This document shows, in pieces, positions 24,985 through 34,357 of a stretch of DNA of 64,000 nt. Within the stretch, counting starts at the first letter, position 1. Every line of letters begins with the position of its first letter. The notes beneath the pieces were generated by a model. It searched no databases and was not told the DNA's origin. It saw only the letters and a list, made by a program, of their open reading frames with translations. The translations under genes and the position numbers were made by a program. The DNA lies in contig JAGMUV010000011.1 in the NCBI GenBank assembly GCA_020744425.1, positions 930,001 to 994,000 of the forward strand, in the 5' to 3' direction. This DNA comes from Dactylonectria macrodidyma. Its lineage: Eukaryota > Ascomycota > Sordariomycetes > Hypocreales > Nectriaceae.

Positions 24985-27577
24985 TCACCGACGTCTCATC
25001 GAGCGTCCACTAGCAACCGCTACACTCTCCGTGCTCTTTCCTTGCTTGGCCTCGCCGCTGCCGCCCATCATGCGGCTCATAAGCGCCGCCTTGCACTCCT
25101 GGGCGCGCGGGTCCCGGTACTCGAGTTGGGTGGCGGGGGGCTCCTGTTGGGTGGCGGCGGCCTCGGAGTCGCGCAGGCTGTCGGAGCGGGCGGCGTCACT
25201 GCTGGCGTTGGAGACGTTGCTGGTGGCGCGGCCGAAGATGGCGCGGCGGCGCGGGCGCGGGACCGGGTTGGGATCGGGGGCGCCTTCGGGGCCGTTTGCG
25301 GCGAGGTTGGACGTCGTTGTCGCCGAGGCTGCCGTCGAGCCCGTGGCCTCGATGAGGCTGGTGAGCTTGGAGGAGAGGGCCTGGCGCTCGGCGGCCTTGG
25401 CTTGTTTCCGGGCTGCCTCTATGCGCTGCTGCTCTTGCTGTTCCTGCTGCTCCCGGAGCTTGGCCTCGACGGCGGGATCGACAGCGGGAGGGGTTGGTTG
25501 AGGAGCTTTGATGGGCTCGGAACGGGTACGAGCGAGTGTGTGTTTCGTGGGAGATGGGGACTTGTTCAGGCGGGCGGAGGAAACTTCGGTCAGGGGGCCT
25601 TCAAAGTCGGCGTCTTGGGGAAAGCTCTCCTGTGCGGGATGGGTGAGGGCCGTGGCGAAGTCGGCAGAGGCGAAGTCGGCAGAGGCAAAGGAATCGTGGA
25701 CCGCAGCAGGCTTCTGACGAGGCTTGTCGGGAGAGTCGTGGTCGAAAGCCGTGGTATCAACGCCCGCGCCGCCAGGCGGCTTCTGCGCGCCTACTTTTGA
25801 CGTCCGGGGGAAGGGCTCGGAGTGAGTGCGTTGGATGGGTTTGGCAACTTCCCGTGGTTGAGGGCCTGCAACAGGCTTTGGTTTCGGCGGTTGCTGTTGA
25901 GGCACATCGTACCGGCTTTTCAGCTCAGGGAAGATGAAATCTTCTAGGGGCACCTTGAAACCTGTCGAGATGCACTCCCACAGCCAGTCGGCCGAGACGA
26001 CTGGAACACCCCACTTCAAGGCCATGCGAAGCTTCTCTTTTCGTATTGAGGCTAGCGTCTTGCACACCAGCACACTCGTGCCTTTGCGGAACTCCTCCTC
26101 GAACTTAGCGCCAAGCTGGGCTAAGCTGCGGGCTACTTGGTTGAGCTCGATGCCCGTGAAGGCGGCGCTGCATACGGTTAAGTCGGAGAAGCTTGGGATG
26201 GGGAAAAGCGGGAATGGTCTGCCGAGGACATGCTCGTTGGGGTTGAAGAACTGCTTGGTGTGTAGGCACTTCTCGATGTAGTACTCGGTGACGACATATA
26301 GGTGGTCGTAGTTGGTCGGGGGATGAGTGTCGGGCTGGGAGGTTTGGGGCACAATGAGGAAGCGGGCGAGGGGTGTTGAAGGATAGGGCCCTAGGGCGGC
26401 CTCGTGGAGGAATGAACATATGGTTCCGCCTAGGGTGGCGATGGTTTGCTCGAGGACCGAGGTACGCTGGGGGGTGAAGCCGTGGACGAAGAAGTAGCAG
26501 TCCAAGAAGACGCCTCCTTTCTCCTGGAGGACGGGGATGGTGGGCGCAGGCGGTGGTGCAGGCGGTTGCTCGACCCGTGCTTGGGCAGCCTCCGTTGGTG
26601 GTTTCTCCTGCTCGTGGGCGAACGAGTATTCCCTTGACGTCGATCTTCCGAGGATGTCCCCCCACAGGTTGTTCCGTTGCGAGTTTAGCTTCATGCTGGC
26701 CGTCTTCCTCAGCTTCCTGGGCCCATCCTCTGTCGCATTGGCCATGGCTGACCGTGATCGTTTACCCCAGGCGGCCCGTCTCGGGTCCTTCTTGATCCAT
26801 GCGTCCTTGCCCTGTTCCTCTGGCGGCAGCGTGGGATCGAACTTGGTCTCTTCCAGAATCATCCCCCTGGCGATGGTCTGGTCCAGCCAGGCGAGCGTGA
26901 CGGCGTAGATACCCCATAACTTGGCAGCGGCAAACTTTTTGCCCTCTGGCTTGCTGACAATTAGGTGTGTGCACCGCCGTGTCAGGTCCCCTGTGTACGA
27001 TCCGCCGGCGGCGGTGATTCGGTTTGCAATATCGTCGCGCTGATCGCCGAAGCCCGTCAAGCAGATGAGCAGCGAGTCCCTCGTAGGAGGCTGGTCGGTC
27101 TGGGGCGCCGAGACGTCTATGCCTCGTTTCTCGAGGGGCTTCAGCTGATGATTGGACTCGACCTCTCGAAAGTTGATGTCGTCGTCGTTCTTCCACAACT
27201 CGGAAAGGGCTTCGATCCAGGCGGCGTCCATGGCCTTGATATCGGGGCGTTCGCGAGCGACATGGCGGTACTTGGGGGTGTCGTAGTCTCCGACGACGAG
27301 GTGCGTTACATCCGGGGTGAGGTCGTACTTGTGGACGCCTCCGAGCTCGGCGACTTTGCTTGCAATGCTGGCCTTGTTGAGGGGGTAATGTTAGAAAATA
27401 AACACGAAATGGGAGTCCACAGACAGGTCAAAGACGCCAGCGGGACTCGAGACAGGGAAAACGCACTCGTTGATCAGGCGGGATGCTGGTGCAGCACACG
27501 ATGATGCCCTTGAGAGGGTGTGCTGGGTCGAAGAGGGCAGAATCGAACTCGTCGCCGGCAGGGTTTGGCGACGCCAT
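24985..27577 (-). CDS. DPB11: Dpb11/Rad4(Cut5)/TopBP1 four-BRCT scaffold
   Basis: Replication-initiation and checkpoint scaffold that reads CDK-phosphorylated partners. Exon 1 is 27577-27467 and exon 2 is 27372-24985; the 94-bp intron (GTGCGT donor, TTCTAAC branch point, CAACAAG acceptor) joins SIPPDQR to ASIASKVAEL in frame, giving 832 aa. Four BRCT repeats are visible. BRCT1, residues 20-100, has HPLKGIIVCCTSI and the strongly family-like DVTHLVVGDYDTPKYRHVARERPDIK. BRCT2 is at about 136-220 (GGSYTGDLTRRCTHLIV), BRCT3 at 322-430 and BRCT4 at 433-521 (WGVPVVSADWLWE). The C-terminal 300 residues are disordered with a duplicated FASADFASAD and a Gln/Glu-rich helix (QEQQEQQRIEAARKQ). No ATP or other catalytic domain. 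The start ATG has good context (GCCATGG), but an out-of-frame upstream ATG at 27681 overlaps it. Confidence 0.92.
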
Positions 27578-28828
27578 GGCGAGAACCGTTTCCCGTCGAC
27601 TGGTAAATCGGGCCTTGGGTGCCTTTGTTGTATCAAAATCGGGTTGTGCGGCTTGTAGTTTGAACTTCGACTTTTGGACATGGTCCAGTCGCTAATCGAA
27701 ATGGGAACGCGTCAGGGTGTCAGGGCATCGCGTCAAGTGGCCCCCGGCCCGCTCAGAAGACAGACGCGCCACACTAACCCGACGTCATCTTTAGCAGTGA
27801 CCCAGAAGCGATTACAGAGGCGGGGTTCAGCTCCCCCGCTATATTCATTCACATAGCACCCCTGCACTTAAGAGGATTAGACCTGCTCAGAGCCATCACA
27901 GCAACAGCTCGGAGGGATGACGACAAAAATAATGGCCTCGTACGGGTTGATTGTCCTCAACGGCCTGTCAAGTTTTAGTCAATTACTTCTCTATTGATGC
28001 TCAGGACAACGGTGAATATCTAAGTACCTGTAGCCGTAAATCTGGTGTCATCAAGAGAGATGCACTCACGCCCAGATCTATGATCCGACGATCGCTCATG
28101 GCCTGCGTAGGTTGTGGCTAGAGCTGTTGTAAGCTACCGGTGAGCTCTCCAGATTCAAAGCCGGTCGAAGTGCTAAACTGCACTCCGTAGATAGGTGACC
28201 TATCCTCAGCTTTTCTCAAATAGCCTAATGGAAAAATGTATGCTTCCAAGGCTTCGCACGTGCCCCATGGCCATTTCCATGCCTCAAGTGAAGCTCTGGG
28301 AGCCAGGACAGGGCGGTGAGCTCCAGCCGCGGCGGTCAGCCACACCTTACAGCGACCTTCCCGCCCAAAGTGCTCGCCATTACCCACTAAAAATCCCTAC
28401 CCCACCATCGCTGTGTTAGGTGCCTAAGCATCACAGCCTCGTCGCGAAAGGCTCCAACATCGACCCCTCCATCCACTACCTTCATCCTCGTCTCCGACTC
28501 GATATCCCGACAAGTCGCCTCGGTCGGCGGCTCTCCTCCATCCGCATCGCATTCAGGCGACCCCTCAGCAGCGTCCGACGATCCCTTGCTCGTTCGTCTG
28601 CCTCGTCTGCCCCCTCGTTTCCCGTCCTACGCCCTCGTTGTGTCTCGTGCACCACATCCATCCTGCCCCTCCTCCTCTCTTCCCTCGAAGAAGCATCGCG
28701 ATCCACTCCGAACGGAGGTCTTTGTTGCGACGCACGACACGCCAGCAAAACACTACCGCCGAGTTGGCACCGACCTCGGTCCGCATACTATCAGCCTTCC
28801 CGCCGCGTCTTGCATTCCCGCCGTCAAG
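27578..28828. other. Divergent promoter region between DPB11 and DCN1
   Basis: A 1.25-kb bidirectional intergenic region. The DPB11-proximal 220 bp contain three CGCG motifs and a CRE-like site (listed separately). The DCN1-proximal 400 bp (about 28430-28828) are C/T-rich with no credible ORF and are probably leader. The in-frame sequence directly upstream of the DPB11 ATG is open for 38 codons back to a TAG at 27694-27692. Confidence 0.6.
27707..27787 (-). promoter_or_regulatory. MCB-like cluster and CRE-like site upstream of DPB11
   Basis: A perfect MluI cell-cycle box ACGCGT lies at 27707-27712, with further CGCG cores at 27729-27732 and ACGCGC at 27764-27769. A TGACGTC CRE/ATF half-palindrome (minus strand) is at 27781-27787. 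These are 130-210 bp from the DPB11 start codon. In fungi ACGCGT is the MBF site driving G1/S genes. Binding here is inferred from sequence only. Confidence 0.5.
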
Positions 28829-31056
28829 ATGCCTCCGCCGACCTCCGCTCAGCAAAAGGTGCTCATCAGCCAGTTCGTCTCCCTGACAGGCGCCTCGGAG
28901 CGTCAAGCAACTCGGGTAGGTTCCTCCCCACCCCCTCGGCGCCGAGTGCACCGGCCAGGTACGCCTGCCGCACCAACGGCTTTGTGCCCTCGCTCCAGAA
29001 ACCCCCCGCCGCCTATGATGCACAGGAAGCACTTCACGATGGCGATTATAGGCGACATCGGGCCGGCGGAGTTACAGCGGGGCCGCAGTTGACCCAGAGG
29101 CGGTCGAATGATGATGCACAATTAGCCTGGACTGACATCGCCTACTATAGTATCTCAAGACGGCGGGCTTTAAGATGAACGAGGCGGTCGATTCGTACGT
29201 AACTGTCTTTTCCTTGTTTTTTTTTGTCTTTTTCTTTTGGTGGTTGTCGTCATTATTTGCAACCATGGGCGTCTTGCGAACTCTCTTCCGGACCTCGTAC
29301 TACTTGCATGCGGTACTATGCACCCGGGCTTTCTTTCCCCGTCAACGCCCAGGACGCCTAGGACGCCTAAGACATGTCTACTTTGGGGGTCGATCACAAT
29401 AGCATGGATCTGGGGGCCGCATACTCGCTGGATGCTGGTAGCTTTGGCTTTTGCTTGGTTGTGCTTGTCTGCCCGTCTGTGCCTGTACTCGGGCCTCCGC
29501 CTGGGGGCGGGTCCACTGGCTCTGGCTCAGCTCACTTGCTGGGCGTACAGCAGAGTATGGCCGACAGTGAGGCCGATGGCTGTGAAACAACGTCGTTTCC
29601 CGCATCAAAAGGGGGTACGGCTCCCCGGCTGTTACGCACTTTCTCCATGCTTTTGGCTCCGAGCCCGATAGCTCTATTCTATTCCTCGGTCCATTCGCCG
29701 ATCAATCATGGGCCATTCCTCTCCTCCATGAGCCGTCTCCCTTCCAGGCCGTCTCCCTCACAGCCCAGCCCAGCCCGACTAGCCTTGCTCGCCACCCGCT
29801 TCACCCGCGGCACCCCCATCAAGGTCACTGCACCACATCGCAGCTGAAGTCGTTGGAACACCACCTCTATAGGAATACTTCCTTCTTGGCCATCCAAATA
29901 GCCGGGTCCTGGATTCTACGCTGGGCTGAAACCATGGGGTGGAAAGGCGTCAAGAACCACATCACTTCCCGAGTCATCCCGACATGGTCTCTCTCCAAGA
30001 AGCCTAGCAAGCAAACCCTCGGCACATCTTCTAAAGAATCGTCCAAAGATTCAAAGCCACGGTACACCACTTCAGCTACACCCAGGTCCGGGCTTACCTT
30101 AATTCATGGCCATTTTGCTACCGCGAGCCCTAAAGCGAGGATCTCATTGTCTCTTTCGGGTCCTGTTGACGTGCACTATCATTCATGTGATCTGCAAAAG
30201 ACTAACATTCCTGTGTGACCAGATACTTTTCTTCGAATAGTGATAGTAAAGGGCCCTCGCCTTTGGAAACCAAGTTGGAGTCTCTGTTCGCCTCGTTACA
30301 AGGTATTGGCCAGCCAAGCTAAATCCTTGTTGCATACACCTACTAATGCTTCTTCTAGATGCAAGCGACGAGAAGGACAAGCTGGAGCTCGACTCCACAA
30401 TGTCGTACCTTACGGAAAAACTGAAAGTCAGCCTCGAGAATGCAGAGCTCTTTGTTGCCCTTGAGGTTGTTCAAGCACCCACCGTGGGAGTTATCAACAA
30501 GAAAGGTTATGTCGACGGATGGAAGGTCACTGGGTACGTCACGGCAAAACATATTTCTTCCGGACATAATATCCACCGCTAGGAAACTGCAACTTGACAA
30601 GCTAATCATCCACGCAGAGTTGGTGCAACTCACCAGGAGCATGCTGCACATATCCAAAAACTCATCTCATCGCTTGCGACGGACACCGCCCTGTTCAGGA
30701 AGGTTTACAGGCACACATTTGTCGCTGGAAGGGAAAACGACCAAAAGGCTTTAAGCTTGGAAAACGCCGTCATCTACTGGGGCATCCTCTTCTCTGCTCC
30801 CGGCATGTCATGGAAAACAAAGAACCATGATTTCTTGGAGCTATGGAAGACGTTCCTGAGTGAGAAGTGGACCCGATCCGTAAACAAGGACATGTGGAAC
30901 ATGGCACTCGAATTTGCTGTCAAGAGCATTGCTGACGAGACGCTGTCATTCTGGAACGAAGATGGAGCTTGGCCAAGCGTCATTGACGACTTTGTTGAGT
31001 GGTGCAAAGAGCATGGCGTTGGCAAGGTAGATGGAATGGATGTCGACGACCAATGA
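28829..31056 (+). CDS. DCN1: Dcn1, cullin neddylation co-E3 (DCUN1 family)
   Basis: Promotes transfer of the Nedd8/Rub1 modifier to cullins. Five exons read from splice sites and frame: 28829-28915, 29151-29194, 30223-30302, 30359-30533 and 30618-31056, total 274 aa, the normal length. The N-terminal UBA-like domain (residues 8-45: FVSLTGASERQATRYLKTAGF) spans exons 1-3. The PONY/DCUN1 domain (about 65-265) contains LFVALEVVQAPTVG, YVDGWKVTG, ALFRKVYRHTFV and the C-terminal signature MWNMALEF...FWNEDGAWPSVIDDFVEW. Intron 2 is 1,028 bp (29195-30222), very long for this group, with a normal GTACGT donor and ACTAACATTC branch point; the other introns are 56-235 bp. The tail GMDVDDQ is polar. Convergent with the bS6m gene. 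Confidence 0.93.
29195..30222 (+). other. 1,028-bp intron 2 of DCN1
   Basis: Starts GTACGTAACT and ends GTGTGACCAG, with a consensus ACTAAC about 20 bp from the acceptor. It begins with a T-rich tract. I found no exon of DCN1, no box C/D or H/ACA snoRNA pattern and no recognisable ORF domain inside. Upstream and downstream coding join exactly at Ser (VDS/YFSSNS), so skipping the whole stretch is required by the reading frame. Confidence 0.75.
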
Positions 31057-31660
31057 ATCAGACCTCTCAATAACTCCTCAAAACCGGGCGCATACTTAAT
31101 GGACTGAGGCAAGCATAACCCAACGCCGAAGGATTATTTTACCGACGACCTATCGCACAGACGTCAATCAAGAGCATGGGCAAACGACTGCGTTTCTAGA
31201 AGGCTGGCGTCAGCCACCGGGTATTTTGAGACTGCTATGGCTACGGCTAAATGACTTTATGATAGACATGTAGGACAAGAGAGAAAAAAGAGGAAAAGAG
31301 GTAACGGCTCTTCACTCTAAATAGGATTTATTGCTCAACTTCACCTAAGGGGTCGAAAGTCTTGGTTCCTGTCAACATCATCCTGGACGTTGTTAGGTGA
31401 AATTGCAAGGCAGAGATTCGAGGCTCTATAATAGTTCATGTAACCGTGACTGCCGTTTTTCCGGCGGCATGAATTTTGTACACGGCATCATCCTTTATGA
31501 CGCCTGAGCTGAAGCCATGAGCATACATGGTCTTGTGTCCCTGTTCCCACCATTGTATCCTCGAGTATCTTACAATTCACCTCCACCTCCTTTCTCTTTA
31601 AAGTCGATCCTCCCAGTAATCCAGCCTTTGACGTTCATCGTGTACCTCTATACCCCCCCT
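31057..31660. other. Convergent 3' region between DCN1 and the bS6m gene
   Basis: About 600 bp of 3' UTR-type sequence for two converging genes; no coding signal seen. Confidence 0.55.
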
Positions 31661-32207
31661 TCACGCCTCCCGTCCCTGCGTCTTCCACTTGGGCGGGCCG
31701 AAGCGGGCGATGGTCTCGAGCTTGCCGTCACCGAGCTTGACGTGGGCGGATCGGATCATGCGGGGCTCGAGGCGCAGCGTGTTGCGGATGTCGGTGTGCA
31801 CCTGTGTCGACGAGTCGTAGCGCATCACAAAGTAGTGGCCGTGGCTGTGCTTCATCTGATGCACCGAGATGGGCTTGGGCAGCGAGAAGACGCCCCAGTT
31901 GGCGATGCCGCGCACGACGCCGCCGTTCTTGAGGACAAGGGAGCCGACGGTCTGGGCGATTCTGCGAGGAGCGAAAGGCGGTTAGTTACTTGAGCTTGCT
32001 AGAAGATTGTATGCGACTTTTGGAACGGAGAAGTTCGGTTCGGTGGGTGGATGGTTGCGATATGGTATGTGGGAGATTCATGGGAAACATACTCCTTCAC
32101 CTCTCCGAGGTTGCCCGGACGGACCTATTTTTCGCACTCGAGTCAGTCAATCGTTCTCGCACGAGCCGTATCAAGGGACGTACAATTGCAACGAGTTCGT
32201 AGAGCAT
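31661..32207 (-). CDS. MRP17: Mitochondrial small-subunit ribosomal protein bS6m (Mrp17)
   Basis: Component of the mitochondrial 37S ribosomal subunit, homologous to bacterial S6. Three exons: 32207-32184 (only 8 codons, MLYELVAI), 32124-32093 and 31961-31661; total 118 aa. Introns of 59 and 131 bp have GTACGT and GTATGT donors. The S6 fold is evident: the first strand LYELVAIVRP, then the long helix KEIAQTVGSLVLKNGG, the strand RGIANWGVFSLPKPI, and HGHYFVMRYDSST followed by the helix VHTDIRNTLRLEPRMIR. No separate cleavable presequence is visible, as is common for S6-type mitoribosomal proteins. The first exon is so short that automated predictions may miss it and start within exon 3. Confidence 0.9.
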
Positions 32208-32778
32208 CTTTGCGACGACATCTACAGGCTGGATGGGGATAACGTCGTGGTCGCAGGCATGCGGTGTCGCGCGAGCTTTGGTAGAATTTCAAGAAATCGG
32301 GTTTCCGTTTGCCGCGGTTTAGCCGCGGGGAGGGGAGCTTCGGTGGAAGGTGGGGAGTGGGGGTCTTGTGACAACGACCTTGGGAAATCGAGCTTCACCT
32401 CATGATCTGATCAAAAGCTGTGCTGTTTTGATGGATTCATCTTGTTGAGGGCATTTACATAGCTAGCTTCAGTCTTGATATTTGGTACATCTGGACATTT
32501 TGTTCTGCCTCAATGCCTCAAGATGTGACCTTCTCGGTGCAACATGCCACTTAGTCCAACCCCGGCAATCTGCATTCGCCTGTATCTATAAAACCGACTC
32601 GTCTTTGGCTAGATCGCAATCCGACAGAAATTCAAATGATGGTATAGAGAGGCATCTCGGGCAGGTTTCTCTAACCCATCCCAGTTCATAATTGTGTTGA
32701 TATATCATAGTGTATACAGTATTGTACATGGGGTTTTCCCATCCAGTACGCCAGTCCCTCCTTTTCCGTGAGCTCGTT
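32208..32778. other. Intergenic between the bS6m and NDUFAF6-like genes
   Basis: Two same-strand genes are separated by 570 bp that must hold the promoter of the bS6m gene and the 3' end of the NDUFAF6-like gene. No coding signal; nothing else recognised. Confidence 0.55.
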
Positions 32779-33925
32779 TTACAAACGTTCCTTTGATATC
32801 GATTGCCAGATACTCCATGGAAGCCGCCAACCTCCCGTCTTGACTGCAAACGGATCAAAGTTAGCCTTTTCCAGCCGGCCCAAGTACTGCTGAGCCGGTA
32901 CAGCCTCCAGCAATACGCCAAAACCCTGGTGGATCTCCCTCAGGCTGTTGCTGCCCTCATCGTCGTAAAAGTGCTCGCCTTCGCCATGGTGCTCGAACTC
33001 GTGGCCCGCATCTTCTCCTGCCTTGAGCTTCTTCAGCATCTCCCGTGCCGTGATGAGATGGTCATTTGCTCTCGTCGCGACCTTGAACACGGCGTCTTGA
33101 AGGCCAGCGGCGTTTGGACCCTGCCGGAAAACGTCCTCCTCTTTGACCCCCGCCTCGGCCATCGCATCTAGGGGAAGCAGGAGCGCTGGTTCGCGAGTGG
33201 GAGATTCCGGGCCCGATGGCGTTTGTACAGGCGGAGGTGGTGCCGCAAGGACGGGGATTCCCCGCAATACTGCCACGATGCCACAGGCCTTCCCGATGTG
33301 ACTCGCCAAGTGATCAACGTTCATGGACCGCAGTGGCATGGACGCCAAGGTCGCATACATGAGCGTTGAGTAAGTGTTCTCCGCATACTCCTCCAAGGTA
33401 GCTAGACTCGTATGTGGCCGATTGGTCATGTGCTTCTCTCTTGTCTTGACGAGCCGCGAAACCCAGAACTTGATGGACTTTTTGGTTGCGCTGCCGGCGC
33501 GGGTCTCGAGGTCCTGCAGCGCCTTGTGGAGTAGAATGCAAATGGGTTCGCGGGGGGGACGACCCGCAAAGGTCTTGTCGATGGAGTCTTGCCAGAACTT
33601 CATGCGCAGGGCCCCAATCGTGGGATTTGAGACGAGCTCGGGGAGGCGGACGAGTTCCAGGTTGAGGGTGCGGAGGGCGGCATAGGCGTCTTGGACCGGG
33701 TGAGGGACAAAGCGGCGGATGAGGTGCGCATCGTAGTCGCTGGTCCTGTAAGATGAGTTAGCGAGGCGCAAGCTAATGAGACGAGCTTGTTGCGACGCAC
33801 TGGAGCTGCGTCAAACAGTATCGCCGTGCTGATTCGATGTCGGTATCAGTGATATATGTGCGGCGGTTTGAGTGGGCGCGGGCGAGCCCTTTCAGGACCT
33901 GGCCCAGGAGCCGTGGACGATGCAT
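32779..33925 (-). CDS. NDUFAF6: NDUFAF6-like mitochondrial complex I assembly factor
   Basis: Squalene/phytoene-synthase-fold protein of the NDUFAF6 type, known to help assemble mitochondrial complex I. Exon 1 is 33925-33801 and exon 2 is 33745-32779; the 55-bp intron (GTGCGT donor, GCTAAC branch point, TACAG acceptor) joins LTQLQ to TSDYDAHL. The product is 363 aa. The N-terminus (MHRPRLLGQVLKGLARAHSNRR) is basic and amphipathic, as expected for a mitochondrial targeting sequence. The fold is recognisable from YDAHLIRRFVP, RMKFWQDSIDKTFAG, the helix ENTYSTLMYATLA and HIGKACGIVAVLRGIP. The paired Asp-rich DxxxD motifs of true squalene synthases are not obvious, consistent with a non-catalytic family member. 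The in-frame upstream sequence hits a stop before another ATG, so this start is firm. Head-to-head with RAD5. Confidence 0.88.
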
Positions 33926-34357
33926 CCAAGCGAGCAGATGCGTTGCGGAAAATGAAGCGATCTTGGGCGGCGGGTTTCATCTAGCGAACATCGGAATTGG
34001 CGCGATAATGGGCGGCATCGGCATCATGATCGAAGGTGAGCCAGCCATGGATCGCGGATTTCCAATACCGCTTCGCTTCTGGAATTTTTTTATATGACGT
34101 CGGAGCCGGAGCCAGCCACTGTAGTTCAGCCACACTCAGTGGGTGAAGGGCCATTGTGGGTGACCGCTGTAGTGGCAAGGTCGTAGTGGAGGGGTCGCTG
34201 AAAACGCGGTCAGGTGACCCCTATACGCGGTCAGTCGCGCTGGGAGGGTCCGTCGCGTCTCCCCAAGTGACCCCCATCCATCAGCAGAACTGAGTGGTGG
34301 TGGACACTGCACACGACCAGCACCATCACGGGGTATTTTCCACGAAAATCGCCCAGA
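33926..34357. promoter_or_regulatory. 432-bp bidirectional promoter of the NDUFAF6-like gene and RAD5
   Basis: Contains a TGACGTC CRE-like site (34095-34101), two direct 10-bp copies of ACGCGGTCAG (34204-34213, 34225-34234) with MCB/SCB-like CGCG cores 21 bp apart, and three GTGACC motifs (34160-34165, 34214-34219, 34267-34272). The repeats lie nearer RAD5, 85-200 bp from its ATG. Short intergenic length plus two divergent housekeeping or repair genes implies a shared promoter; factor identity is inference. Confidence 0.55.

Noticed and set aside
26446..27504. Plus-strand ORFs of 60-180 codons opposite DPB11
   Set aside because: They are antisense shadows of the GC-rich BRCT coding exon.
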